Source of the DNA: Achromobacter pulmonis
Lineage (GTDB): Bacteria > Pseudomonadota > Gammaproteobacteria > Burkholderiales > Burkholderiaceae_B
NCBI RefSeq assembly: GCF_902859765.1
Contig: NZ_CADIJV010000030.1
Span: 1-64,000 of the forward strand
DNA: 64,000 bases
Direction: 5' to 3'
In this document: positions 40,563 through 48,486 of the stretch, piece by piece
Numbering within the stretch: position 1 is the first letter of the stretch
How the letters are laid out: every line of letters starts with the position of its first letter
The notes under the pieces: model-generated
What the model saw: only the letters and a program-made list of their open reading frames with translations
Told to the model about the DNA's origin: nothing
Database searches by the model: none
Position numbers and translations under genes: made by a program

Positions 40563-41567
40563 TCACTGCCCCTTGATGCCGAGCTTGGTGATGAGCGGCT
40601 TCCAGCGCTTGAGCTCATCGTCCATGTAGGCGCGGAACTCCGCCGGCGTGCTGCCCACCGGGTCCATGAACTGCGCCTGCAGGCGCTTGGTCACCTCGGG
40701 GTCGCGGATCGCCTGGATCAGCGCGTCCGACAGCTTCTTCTGGATGTCGGCGGGCACCTTGGACGAGATCACGAACCCGATCCAGGCCGAGCCCTCGATG
40801 CCGGGCACGCCCACTTCAGCCAGCGTGGGAATCTCGGGCAGCAGCGCGGAGCGCTTGGACGAGGTCACGGCCAGCGCCTTCAGGCGGCCGTCCTTGACCA
40901 TGCTCATGACCGCGATCGGCGGCAGCGCGGCGAACTGCGTGTCGCCCGACAGCAGCGATGTCAGCGCGGCCGGCGACGAGGGATAGGGCACATGCGTGGC
41001 GCGCGCGCCGATCTGCTGCAGCATCAGCTCCACCGCCAGGTGCGAGACGGTGCCAGCCCCGGGGGAAGGGAAGTTGTACTTGTCGGGGTTCTTCTTGAGC
41101 GCATCGAGCAACTGGCCGATAGTGCTGATGCCGGCGCTGGCCGGTACCACCAGCACGTTGGGCTGGTGCACCGCCAGCGTCAGCGGCGACAGGTCGGTGG
41201 CGGGGGCATACGGCAGCTTGTCGAACAGCAGCGTGTTGTTCACCAGCGGACCGGTGATCGATACGCCGAAGGTGTAGCCGTCGGGCTTGGCGTTGGCGAT
41301 GGCGAAGGTGCCGATGTTGCCGCTGGCGCCCGGCTTGTTTTCCACCACGACGGTCTGGCCGAGAATGGCGCCGGCCTTCTCGCCGACGATGCGCGCGACC
41401 TGGTCGGGGCTGGAACCAGGCCCGAACGGCACCAGCGCCTTGAGCGGCTGCGACGGCCAGGCGTCGGCGGCCTGCGCCGCGCCCAATGGCGCCAGCGTGA
41501 TCAGTCCCAGCGCCAGCGCGCGCGCTGCGACAGCGCGCGTCCGCGCCAGGGTTGAGGATTTATGCAT
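40563..41567 (-). CDS. Bug-family periplasmic binding protein
   Basis: A 334-residue TctC-like binding protein with signal peptide ending near LGAAQAAD. Family segments are PLKALVPFGPGSSPDQVARI, VVENKPGASGNIGTFAIANA, KPDGYTFGVSI and LLSGDTQFAALPP. GGGAG precedes the ATG. The start overlaps the end of the PchB-like gene by 8 bases. It is one of two Bug genes inside the gentisate block and has no TctAB partner. Confidence 0.9.
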   Translation of the reverse strand: MHKSSTLARTRAVAARALALGLITLAPLGAAQAADAWPSQPLKALVPFGPGSSPDQVARIVGEKAGAILGQTVVVENKPGASGNIGTFAIANAKPDGYTFGVSITGPLVNNTLLFDKLPYAPATDLSPLTLAVHQPNVLVVPASAGISTIGQLLDALKKNPDKYNFPSPGAGTVSHLAVELMLQQIGARATHVPYPSSPAALTSLLSGDTQFAALPPIAVMSMVKDGRLKALAVTSSKRSALLPEIPTLAEVGVPGIEGSAWIGFVISSKVPADIQKKLSDALIQAIRDPEVTKRLQAQFMDPVGSTPAEFRAYMDDELKRWKPLITKLGIKGQ

Positions 41568-41958
41568 GTTTGTCTCCCGCGATTTTCATATTGTTGAAGT
41601 AGGTCTGTTCGTTGGCGATGAAGGCCGCCACCATGGCGCGGTAGGCCGCGTCCACCACCTGGTCCAGGTTCTCGAAGCCCGGGTTGTGACGCTCGGCCAG
41701 GCGCCGCACTTTCTCGAAGACCTCGGCCTGGCGCGCCGGCGCGCTGACCTGGAAGGCGTCGCGCTTGAAGCGCGCGGCGTCCTTGACGTACATGGCGCGC
41801 TCGGCCATCAGGCGCACGATCTCATCGTCCAGGCGGTCGATGTTGGCGCGCACCTCGGCCAGGTTGGCGCACAGCGGACGGTAGGCCGGATCGGTGTACT
41901 CGCGCAGCGGCGCACCCTGGGTGTCGGGCTCCTGGCCCGGAGAAGCTTGCGAAGTCAC
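41560..41958 (-). CDS. PchB-like chorismate mutase / isochorismate pyruvate lyase
   Basis: A 132-residue AroQ-class helical protein closely resembling Pseudomonas PchB. Residues equivalent to the PchB catalytic set are kept: R37 (EVRANIDRLD), R54 (AERAMYV), K65 (ARFKRD) and Q118 (NEQTYF); the YVKxAxRFK segment is shared. PchB releases pyruvate from isochorismate to give salicylate and has weak chorismate mutase activity. There is no signal peptide; the extra N-terminal 25 residues look disordered. The start codon is GTG at 41958, overlapping the isomerase stop by four bases. A biosynthetic-type enzyme within a degradative operon is unusual. It could instead be a plain chorismate mutase or have been recruited for another substrate. 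Confidence 0.8.
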   Translation of the reverse strand: MTSQASPGQEPDTQGAPLREYTDPAYRPLCANLAEVRANIDRLDDEIVRLMAERAMYVKDAARFKRDAFQVSAPARQAEVFEKVRRLAERHNPGFENLDQVVDAAYRAMVAAFIANEQTYFNNMKIAGDKHA

Positions 41959-42593
41959 TTGATGTAGTCCGGTTGGTTGGCGGGCGCGGCCTGCTGGAAG
42001 GCGGGCTGCGCGAGGCAGTGTTCATAGACGCCGACCAGGCGCGGGTAGCCGGACAGGTCGCAGCCCATGCGCTGAGCGTTGGCCACCTGCGGCACCAGGC
42101 AGCAGTCGGCCAGCGTCGGCGCGTCGCCGCAGCAATAGGGGCCTTGGCCGTGGCGCGCCAGCAGGGCCTCGACCGCGGTCAGGCCCTCGCGGATCCAATG
42201 GTGGTACCAGGCGTTCTTCTGCGCATCGGTGGCGCCCAGTGCTTCCTGCAGGTAGCGCAGGATGCGCATGTTGTTGACCGGGTGGATGTCGCAGGCAATG
42301 GCATTGGCCAATTCCAGCACCCGGGCGCGTGGGCGCGGCGCGGCCGGAATCAGGCGCGGCTCGGGATGCGTGGCGTCCAGGTAGTCGATGATGGCGAGCG
42401 ATTGCGTCAGCTGGAAATCGCCGTCCGTCAGCAGCGGCACGCCGGCCGACGGGTTCTGCGCCACGTAGCCGGCGGCGCGCTGCTCCTGCTTGCGCAGGTT
42501 GACCGGCACGATGTCGAAGGGCAGGCCCTTGAGCGCCAGCGCGATGCGCACGCGGTACGAGGTGGAGCTGTTGAAGAAGCTGTGCAGTTGCAT
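41955..42593 (-). CDS. Zeta-class GST, maleylpyruvate isomerase
   Basis: A 212-residue glutathione-dependent isomerase. The zeta-class active-site motif is SSTSYRVRIALALKGL near the N-terminus, followed by the thioredoxin-fold VPLLTDGDFQLTQSLAIIDY segment and DIHPVNNMRILRYL in the C-domain, as in maleylacetoacetate/maleylpyruvate isomerases. With gentisate dioxygenase and fumarylpyruvate hydrolase in the same block, isomerisation of maleylpyruvate to fumarylpyruvate is the most likely reaction. The start at 42593 was chosen because MQLHSFFNSS aligns with family N-termini; the upstream extension is not domain-like. It is translationally coupled to the PchB-like gene. Confidence 0.9.
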   Translation of the reverse strand: MQLHSFFNSSTSYRVRIALALKGLPFDIVPVNLRKQEQRAAGYVAQNPSAGVPLLTDGDFQLTQSLAIIDYLDATHPEPRLIPAAPRPRARVLELANAIACDIHPVNNMRILRYLQEALGATDAQKNAWYHHWIREGLTAVEALLARHGQGPYCCGDAPTLADCCLVPQVANAQRMGCDLSGYPRLVGVYEHCLAQPAFQQAAPANQPDYIK

Positions 42594-42642
42594 AGGTTGT
42601 TGCGGTTGGGGTCGGTTGCGGTGGGCGAAGTTGGCGGCCGCG

Positions 42643-43608
42643 TCATTCGGCCGTGATGCCGGTGCGCGTGACGATGTCGTTCCAGCGCTTGGCATCCTTG
42701 GCGATCAGCGCGCCGAATTCCGCGGGGGTGGAGGTTGCGGGCACCATGCCTTGCGCGTCGAACGCGGCAGCGGTGGCCGGCGTTTTGAGGATGGCGTTGA
42801 TCTGCTGGTTCATGCGGTCGACGATAGCGGCGGGCGTACCCTTGGGCGCCAGCACGCCGTACCACATGTCCACGTCCGCGCCTTGCAGGCCGGCCTCGGT
42901 CAGCGTGGGCGTGTCGGGCAGCTGCGGCAGGCGCTTGGGGCTGCCGGTGGCGATTACCTTCAGCTTGCCGGCCTTGACCTGCGGCAGCGCCACGTGCACC
43001 GGCAGGAACATGTAGTCCAGGCGTCCGCCCAGCATGTCGGTGACGGCGCCGGCGGTGCCCTTGTAGGGCACATGCAGCATGGAGGTGCCGGTACGGTCCA
43101 GGAACAGGGCCATGGACAGATGGTGCGGCGTGCCCACGCCCGGCGTGCCGTAGCTGAGCTTTCCCGGCGCGGCGGCGGCCGCGCGGACCACGTCCTGCAC
43201 GGTACGGGCGGGATTGGACGGGTGCGTGATCAGCAGCAGCGAGCCCCAGGACGTCAGGCCGACCGGGACGAAATCCTGCTGCGGATCGAAGCGCAGCTTG
43301 CCTTTGTACAGGCTGCTATTCATGACGAAGGTGTTTACCGTCACCAGGAAGGTATAGCCGTCGGGCGCGGCGCGCGCGACTTTTTCGCTGCCGATGTTGC
43401 CGCTGGCCCCCGCCAGGTTCTCCACAACCACGGGTTGGCCCAGCGTGCGCGGCAGCGAGGCCGCCAATTGCCGCGCGATCAGGTCGATGCCGGTGCCCGG
43501 CGTGAACGGCACCACCAGCGTGACGGGGCGCTCAGGCCAGGCCGCGTGGCTGGCGGCGGCCGTGAAGGCCAGGGCCGCCGCCATCAGGCCGCGTGCGAAC
43601 TTGAACAT
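42643..43608 (-). CDS. Bug-family periplasmic binding protein
   Basis: A 321-residue TctC-like binding protein with a signal peptide ending AAASHAAW. Family segments are PVTLVVPFTPGTGIDLIARQ, VVENLAGASGNIGSEKVARA and APDGYTFLVTVN. AGGAG precedes the ATG. It lies between the second monooxygenase and the isomerase and is distinct in sequence from the other two Bug proteins of the window, so different ligands are likely. Confidence 0.9.
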   Translation of the reverse strand: MFKFARGLMAAALAFTAAASHAAWPERPVTLVVPFTPGTGIDLIARQLAASLPRTLGQPVVVENLAGASGNIGSEKVARAAPDGYTFLVTVNTFVMNSSLYKGKLRFDPQQDFVPVGLTSWGSLLLITHPSNPARTVQDVVRAAAAAPGKLSYGTPGVGTPHHLSMALFLDRTGTSMLHVPYKGTAGAVTDMLGGRLDYMFLPVHVALPQVKAGKLKVIATGSPKRLPQLPDTPTLTEAGLQGADVDMWYGVLAPKGTPAAIVDRMNQQINAILKTPATAAAFDAQGMVPATSTPAEFGALIAKDAKRWNDIVTRTGITAE

Positions 43609-43661
43609 GGTTTGTCTCCTGTCGGGTCGCCGGTCATGCGCCGGCTTGGTGGATATGGCGG

Positions 43662-43681
43662 CGCGGCCTTTGGGGGCCGCG
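43662..43681 (-). repeat. Intercistronic hairpin between the second monooxygenase and a Bug gene
   Basis: Seven-base arms CGCGGCC and GGCCGCG with a 6-base loop lie in the 92-base gap. No T-run follows; it may set relative expression within the operon. Confidence 0.4.
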
Positions 43682-43700
43682 TCCGCGTGCTGCTCCTGGG

Positions 43701-44960
43701 CTACACGAAGGACGCGCGCCGCTTCAAGGCGGCCGGGTCGAAACCCGCCACCTGCTTGTAGCGCCGCGAGATTTCTTCCAGTTCCTCGCGCCTGATCACG
43801 TCGTCGATCCGCGCATACGGCTTGTCGCCCGAGCGTTCATGTACCTCACGCAGGATGGCATCGGGCGGATTGCTGCGGTTGGTCAACACCACGCGCGTCG
43901 TGGCCTCGACCCGAACCCGGTCGTATTGCTGCAACGCCTCGGGCGTGAGGCCCAGGCGCTTGAGCTGGCCGGTCAGGTAACGGGCGTCGATCACGGCCTG
44001 TCCCGCACCATTGGAACCGCGCGGCACCATGGGATGGGCGGCGTCGCCCAGCAGGGTCATGCGTCCTTGGGTCCAGGTGGGCAACGGGTCCTGGTCCACC
44101 ATCGGATACTCCAGGATCGAATCCGCGTCCGCGATCAGGCGCGCGACGTCCAGCCAATCGAAATGCCAGTCGGCGAAGGCGGGGAAGAAGTCCTCCAGCC
44201 GGCCGCCTCGGTTCCAGTCGCGCACCGCGGGTTCGGCGGCTTCGATCTCGGCCACCCAGTTCACCAACTGGTTGCCGTCGGCGTCGATGTTGTCGCGGAT
44301 GGGGTAGATGACCATCTTGCCGGTCGACAGCCAGCCGGCCCGCACCATACTGGCGCCGGACAGGAACGGCTTGCAGCGGGTGGTGCCGCGCCACATGTTC
44401 ACGCCCGAATAGCGCGGCGCGCCTTCCTGCGGATAGAGCTGCTTGCGCAGCACGGAATGGATGCCATCGCAGCCCACCGCGATGCGGCCGCGTACCGCCG
44501 GCAGCGCATTGCCGTCGTTGTCCTGGAAGCGGGCGGTGACACTGTCGGCATCCTGCGTCACGCCGCAGCAGCGGGCGTTGACCACCACGCTGTCATCGCC
44601 CAGGCGTTGCCGCACGGCGGCCAGCAGCGTCATCTGCAGGTCGCCCCGGTGGATGGAATATTGCGGCCAGTCGTAGCCGGCATCGATGCCGGCCGGCTCG
44701 CTGTAGATGAACTGGCCGTGGCGCGTATAGAACACCGACTCGCGGGTGCGCACGGCGATGGCGTCCAGCGCGGGCAGCAACCCCAGCTCGTCCAGTTCGC
44801 GGGTGGCGTGGGGCAGCAGGTTGATGCCCACGCCAAGCGGCCGGATTTCGCGCACGGCTTCGTACACGCGGCAGGCGATGCCCGCCTGGTGCAGGCTCAG
44901 GGCCAGCACCAGGCCGCCGACGCCCGCGCCGACGATGATCACATCGGGGTTGTGCGCCAT
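43701..44960 (-). CDS. FAD-dependent monooxygenase (PhzS-like group)
   Basis: A 419-residue single-component flavoprotein hydroxylase. The N-terminal FAD motif is VIIVGAGVGGLVLALSLHQA, the DG motif is GCDGIHSVLRKQL and the GD motif is RMTLLGDAAHPMVPRGSNGA. Motif wording is closest to the flavin-dependent oxidoreductases around PhzS rather than to the 37849-39069 enzyme, so the two are not recent duplicates. The start is two bases after the fumarylpyruvate hydrolase stop, giving tight coupling. It probably hydroxylates an aromatic that feeds gentisate; the substrate is open. Confidence 0.85.
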   Translation of the reverse strand: MAHNPDVIIVGAGVGGLVLALSLHQAGIACRVYEAVREIRPLGVGINLLPHATRELDELGLLPALDAIAVRTRESVFYTRHGQFIYSEPAGIDAGYDWPQYSIHRGDLQMTLLAAVRQRLGDDSVVVNARCCGVTQDADSVTARFQDNDGNALPAVRGRIAVGCDGIHSVLRKQLYPQEGAPRYSGVNMWRGTTRCKPFLSGASMVRAGWLSTGKMVIYPIRDNIDADGNQLVNWVAEIEAAEPAVRDWNRGGRLEDFFPAFADWHFDWLDVARLIADADSILEYPMVDQDPLPTWTQGRMTLLGDAAHPMVPRGSNGAGQAVIDARYLTGQLKRLGLTPEALQQYDRVRVEATTRVVLTNRSNPPDAILREVHERSGDKPYARIDDVIRREELEEISRRYKQVAGFDPAALKRRASFV

Positions 44961-44962
44961 GG

Positions 44963-45661
44963 TCACTCCATTTTCACGCTGAGCGTGCCAAGGCCGTCCA
45001 CCCCGCCCAGCATCGTGTCGCCGCGTACCACCGGGCCCACGCCGTCGGGCGTGCCGGTATAGATCAGGTCGCCGGCTTCCAGGCGGAAGTACTTGGACAG
45101 GTAGGCGATGGTCTCGGCGACGGACCAGATCAGCTTGCCGATGTCGCTTCGTTGCTTGTCGGCGCCGTTGACCTGCAGCCAGATGCCGGCATGATGGATA
45201 TCGCCCGCCTGCGCCGCGGGCAACAGCGGGCCGATCGGCGCGCTCTGGTCGAAGGCCTTGCCCAGCTCCCAGGGACGGCCGGCCTCGCGCATCTTCATCT
45301 GCAGGTCGCGGCGCGTCATGTCCAGGCCGACGGCATAGCCCCACACGTGTTCCAGCGCGGACTCGACCGCGATATTGGCGCCGCCTTTGCCGATGGCCGC
45401 GACCAGCTCGATCTCATAGTGCAGGTTGGCGGTTTCGGGCGGGTAGGGCAGCGAAAGCGTGCTGCCCTCGGCCACCGGCACCACGGCGTCGGCCGGCTTG
45501 CAGAAGAAGAACGGCGGCTCGCGGTCGGGATCGAAGCCCATTTCGCGGGCGTGGGCGGCGTAGTTGCGGCCGACGCAATAGACGCGGCGCACGGGAAAGC
45601 GGTCCTGGCTGCCGGCGACGGGCACGGCGACAGGGTCGGCGGGAGCAAACACGTAAGACAT
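44963..45661 (-). CDS. Fumarylacetoacetate hydrolase family protein, likely fumarylpyruvate hydrolase
   Basis: A 232-residue FAH-family hydrolase. Conserved features are VYCVGRNYAAHAREMGFD, the metal-binding acidic segment NLHYEIELVAAIG, MTRRDLQMK and the closing GDLIYTGTPDGVGPV. In the gentisate route this enzyme splits fumarylpyruvate to fumarate and pyruvate; placement directly after the dioxygenase supports that over a role in catechol meta-cleavage. The gap to the dioxygenase is 58 bases. Confidence 0.88.
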   Translation of the reverse strand: MSYVFAPADPVAVPVAGSQDRFPVRRVYCVGRNYAAHAREMGFDPDREPPFFFCKPADAVVPVAEGSTLSLPYPPETANLHYEIELVAAIGKGGANIAVESALEHVWGYAVGLDMTRRDLQMKMREAGRPWELGKAFDQSAPIGPLLPAAQAGDIHHAGIWLQVNGADKQRSDIGKLIWSVAETIAYLSKYFRLEAGDLIYTGTPDGVGPVVRGDTMLGGVDGLGTLSVKME

Positions 45662-45719
45662 GAATCAACCTTTGAAGGCGGAACGAAAAGGGGAAGGCAG
45701 GCGCGGCGGCCCGCCGGCG

Positions 45720-46772
45720 TCAGGCGATGCGTTCTTCGCGCCACAGGCCCAGTGCGTCCTGCACCGGGCGGTCGGAATAGCTGAACAGCGTGGCGTCTTC
45801 CAGCGCCGCCAGCTGCACCGGCTGCCACGACGGCGCGACGAACACGTCGCGCGGGCCGAAATGGAATTCGGCGTCACCGATGCGGGCGATGCCGCGGCCT
45901 TCCACCACGCTGTAGACGGTGGAGTCGGTGCTGCGATAGGCCTTGCCCTGGAAGCCGGCCGGCAGCAACTGCATGAAGGTGGCCATGGTGGGCATGGGGT
46001 AGCCGCCCGTGGCCGGGTTCAGGTAGCGCAGCTTGACGCCGTCCCAGGGGTCCAGTTCGCCGTGGCGGTAGAGCGCGTCCAGCGCCTCGCGGCTGCGCTC
46101 GTAGGGGTAGTTGAAGATCGGCGAGGTGCCGCTGGCGGCGCGGTGGCGCACTGGCGCCATGTTGTGGCCGTAGCGCGCCATGCTGTCGCCTTCCGGGCGC
46201 GTGACCGGCTGGGTGGCGGACGGATAGTTCTCGGCGAAGCCGGCGTCCAGGAAACGCAGCAGGGGAATGTCCAGGCCGTCGAGCCAGACCACCGGTTCGC
46301 CGCCTTCGACGGTCTCGGCGTTGCCGTGGTCGTGCCAGGTCCAGGACGGCGTGATGATGAAGTCGCCCGGATGCATGGTGGTGCGCTCGCCGTTGACGGC
46401 GGTATAGGCGCCGCTGCCCTCGACGATGAAGCGTAGCGCCGATTGGGTGTGGCGGTGGCTGGGCGCGATCTCGCCGGGCAGGATCAACTGCAGGCCGGCA
46501 TACAGGCTCTGCGTGATGCTGGCCTGGCCGGGCAGGCCGGGGTTCTCCAGGATCAGCACGCGCCGCACGGCTTCCTCGGCGCTGATGAGCGAGCCGGAGG
46601 CCAGCACGTCATCGCGCACCTCATCGTATTTCCAGATGGCCGGCACGCAGCGCGGCGCGGGCTGGCGCGGCACCAGGTTGTGCAGCGATTCCCACAAGGG
46701 GGCCATGTGCTTCTGGGCGATGCGCGCGTAATAGGCGGCGCGATCCGCGCCGAGGGGGTGGCCGTCGGGCAT
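45720..46772 (-). CDS. Gentisate 1,2-dioxygenase
   Basis: A 350-residue bicupin ring-cleavage enzyme converting gentisate to maleylpyruvate with Fe(II). The N-terminal cupin has the iron-ligand pattern [20 protein letters not shown], then [11 protein letters not shown]. The second cupin ([19 protein letters not shown]) has lost the His pair, as in this family. AGGAG stands just upstream of the ATG. It is the first gene of the minus-strand block and faces a LysR gene across an operator-containing gap. Confidence 0.92.
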   Translation of the reverse strand: MPDGHPLGADRAAYYARIAQKHMAPLWESLHNLVPRQPAPRCVPAIWKYDEVRDDVLASGSLISAEEAVRRVLILENPGLPGQASITQSLYAGLQLILPGEIAPSHRHTQSALRFIVEGSGAYTAVNGERTTMHPGDFIITPSWTWHDHGNAETVEGGEPVVWLDGLDIPLLRFLDAGFAENYPSATQPVTRPEGDSMARYGHNMAPVRHRAASGTSPIFNYPYERSREALDALYRHGELDPWDGVKLRYLNPATGGYPMPTMATFMQLLPAGFQGKAYRSTDSTVYSVVEGRGIARIGDAEFHFGPRDVFVAPSWQPVQLAALEDATLFSYSDRPVQDALGLWREERIA

Positions 46773-46895
46773 GGTTGTCTCCTGGGGCCGGCGTCGGCGC
46801 CGGCTTCTGTCGCCCCGTCGCGGCGGGCGCGGCGGGACCTGATATGGAGGCGATTATGCGGAACGAGCTATGTGTTTTGAAATGAAATTATCTTA

Positions 46896-46923
46896 TTATC
46901 CATACCAATAACAATATGGATAA
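46896..46923. promoter_or_regulatory. Probable LysR operator between the gentisate operon and its regulator
   Basis: Perfect 9-base arms TTATCCATA and TATGGATAA are separated by 10 bases, giving a 28-base AT-rich dyad 17 bases before the LysR start and about 125 bases before the dioxygenase start. Dyad size and the divergent setting fit a LysR-type binding site. The surrounding stretch (46870-46930) is strikingly AT-rich for this genome and likely holds both promoters. Confidence 0.7.
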
Positions 46924-46940
46924 GAGACAAGGGGGGCTCC

Positions 46941-47876
46941 ATGGACTGGACTCACCGGTTGCGGCTGCGCAACCTGAAAATGCTGCTCAGCCTGGCCCAG
47001 ACCCGCAACATCAGCCATTCGGCCGCCATGCTCAACACGACCCAGCCGGGGCTGTCGAAATGGCTGAAGGATCTGGAAGACGACATTGGCCTGCCGCTGT
47101 TCGAGCGCCATGCGCGCGGCCTGCGGCCGACGCCGCATGGCGACGTGCTGATCGCGCACGCGCAGCGGGTCGAGGCGCAGCTGGACCGCGCCAGCGCCGA
47201 CATGGCCGCCTTGCGCGAGGGCGGCGGCGGCCGGGTGGTGATCGGCGCCTCGGGCGCGTCGGCGTCGGACACCGTGCCGCTGGCGGTGATGAAGCTGCTC
47301 GAACGCATGCCGCAGGCGCGTGTGAAACTGGTGGAGGGCACCACCGACCGCCTGCTGGCGCAACTGGCGCAGGGCGACCTGGACATCGTGGTGGGCCGCT
47401 CGGCGCCCGAGTACCATGATCCGGCCATCCGCTTCGAAGCGCTGTACCTGGAGCCGATCCACCTGGTGGCGCGGCCGCGCCATCCGCTGTTCGCGCTGGA
47501 GCAGCCGGGCTGGCCGGATCTGCTGTCGTACCGCTGGATCCTGTGGCCCAAGGGCACGCCGATCCGCAACGCGGTCGACGCCGCGCTGGCCTCGGCCGGG
47601 CAGGCGCCGCCGGCCGACCACGTCGAGTCCAATTCGGTCACCATCAACCTCACCTTGATCAACAACAGCGACATGATCGGGGTGGCCTCGCACCGCGCCG
47701 CGCTGCGCTTCGCGCAGATGAAGGCGATGCGCATCATCCCGGTGCGGTTGTCGGGCTTCGGCTCGGTGGCCATGTACTGGCGCGAGGACGCGTTCCGGCC
47801 GACCGCCGTGCAGGAGGCCATGGCCGCTCTGCGCAAGACGGTGGCCGAACACGCCCCGGGCGTGACGAGGCTGTGA
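46941..47876 (+). CDS. LysR-family regulator of the gentisate block
   Basis: A 311-residue LysR protein with N-terminal HTH (LKMLLSLAQTRNISHSAAML, then TTQPGLSKWLKDLEDD) and a C-terminal effector domain. It is divergent from gentisate dioxygenase and has a 28-base dyad just upstream of its own start, consistent with autoregulation and control of the catabolic operon. The inducer, possibly gentisate or a hydroxybenzoate, is inferred. Its stop overlaps the start of the next small membrane-protein gene by one base (TGATG). Confidence 0.9.
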   Translation: MDWTHRLRLRNLKMLLSLAQTRNISHSAAMLNTTQPGLSKWLKDLEDDIGLPLFERHARGLRPTPHGDVLIAHAQRVEAQLDRASADMAALREGGGGRVVIGASGASASDTVPLAVMKLLERMPQARVKLVEGTTDRLLAQLAQGDLDIVVGRSAPEYHDPAIRFEALYLEPIHLVARPRHPLFALEQPGWPDLLSYRWILWPKGTPIRNAVDAALASAGQAPPADHVESNSVTINLTLINNSDMIGVASHRAALRFAQMKAMRIIPVRLSGFGSVAMYWREDAFRPTAVQEAMAALRKTVAEHAPGVTRL

Positions 47877-48442
47877 TGGCGCCGTCCGGCCCCGGGCTGA
47901 ATGCGCTGATCGCGCAATGCCGGCGGCTGGAGGCGGCGCTGCGCCAGGATGGCGGCCAGGCGAGCGCGCCGGAAGCGTCCGCGGCCATGCACCGCTTCGT
48001 CGCCGCGATGGATGCGCGCGCCGCGCCGCCGGGCCTGTGGTCGCCGCTGGCGCTGGCGGTACTGACGATGGTGGGCGGCATCGGCGTGGGCATCGGCCTG
48101 TTGAGCCTGTTGCTGCGCCCGGCGGGGCCGGCGCTGGCCGCCTTCGCGCTGGTGTTGGCCTGCGCCGTGACGGCATTGGTGCTGGCGATCGGCGTGGTGG
48201 CCTTCATGAGCGGCCACAGCCTGGGCCTGGTGCTGCTCAAGCGCACGGCGCTGGTGCTGGCGGCGGCGGGCGTGCTGGGCCTGGTCGCCTGGTCGCAGGG
48301 CGATATGCGGGCGGTCGGGCCGGTGGTGGCGCTGTTGGGCGGCGCGGGTGCCTGGCTGCTGATGAACAGCAATGCGTTCTATGTGTTCGCCGGTTACCGC
48401 ATGGCGTTGCGGGCGATGCAGGCGCGGGCGCGGCGGCCCTGA
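47876..48442 (+). CDS. Small membrane protein of unknown function
   Basis: A 188-residue protein starting MAPSGPGLNALIAQC. The first 55 residues are soluble and helical. Four hydrophobic segments follow: LALAVLTMVGGIGVGIGLL, the following Leu-rich LAAFALVLACAVTALVLAI, LVLLKRTALVLAAAGVLGLV and AVGPVVALLGGAGAWLLM. No family was recognised. The ATG overlaps the LysR stop (TGATG), so it is translationally coupled to the regulator. The start was chosen for that overlap; the open frame extends further upstream only as a shadow of the LysR gene. Confidence 0.6.
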   Translation: MAPSGPGLNALIAQCRRLEAALRQDGGQASAPEASAAMHRFVAAMDARAAPPGLWSPLALAVLTMVGGIGVGIGLLSLLLRPAGPALAAFALVLACAVTALVLAIGVVAFMSGHSLGLVLLKRTALVLAAAGVLGLVAWSQGDMRAVGPVVALLGGAGAWLLMNSNAFYVFAGYRMALRAMQARARRP

Positions 48443-48450
48443 GTGGCCGG

Positions 48451-48475
48451 CCGGCGCGCCTCGGTGGCGCGCCGG
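48451..48475. terminator. Bidirectional terminator-like hairpin before glpK end
   Basis: Ten-base perfect arms CCGGCGCGCC and GGCGCGCCGG with a 5-base loop TCGGT lie between convergent genes (stop at 48442 on plus, glpK stop at 48487 on minus). No T-run is present. Confidence 0.55.
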
Positions 48476-48486
48476 ATGGCGGCCAT

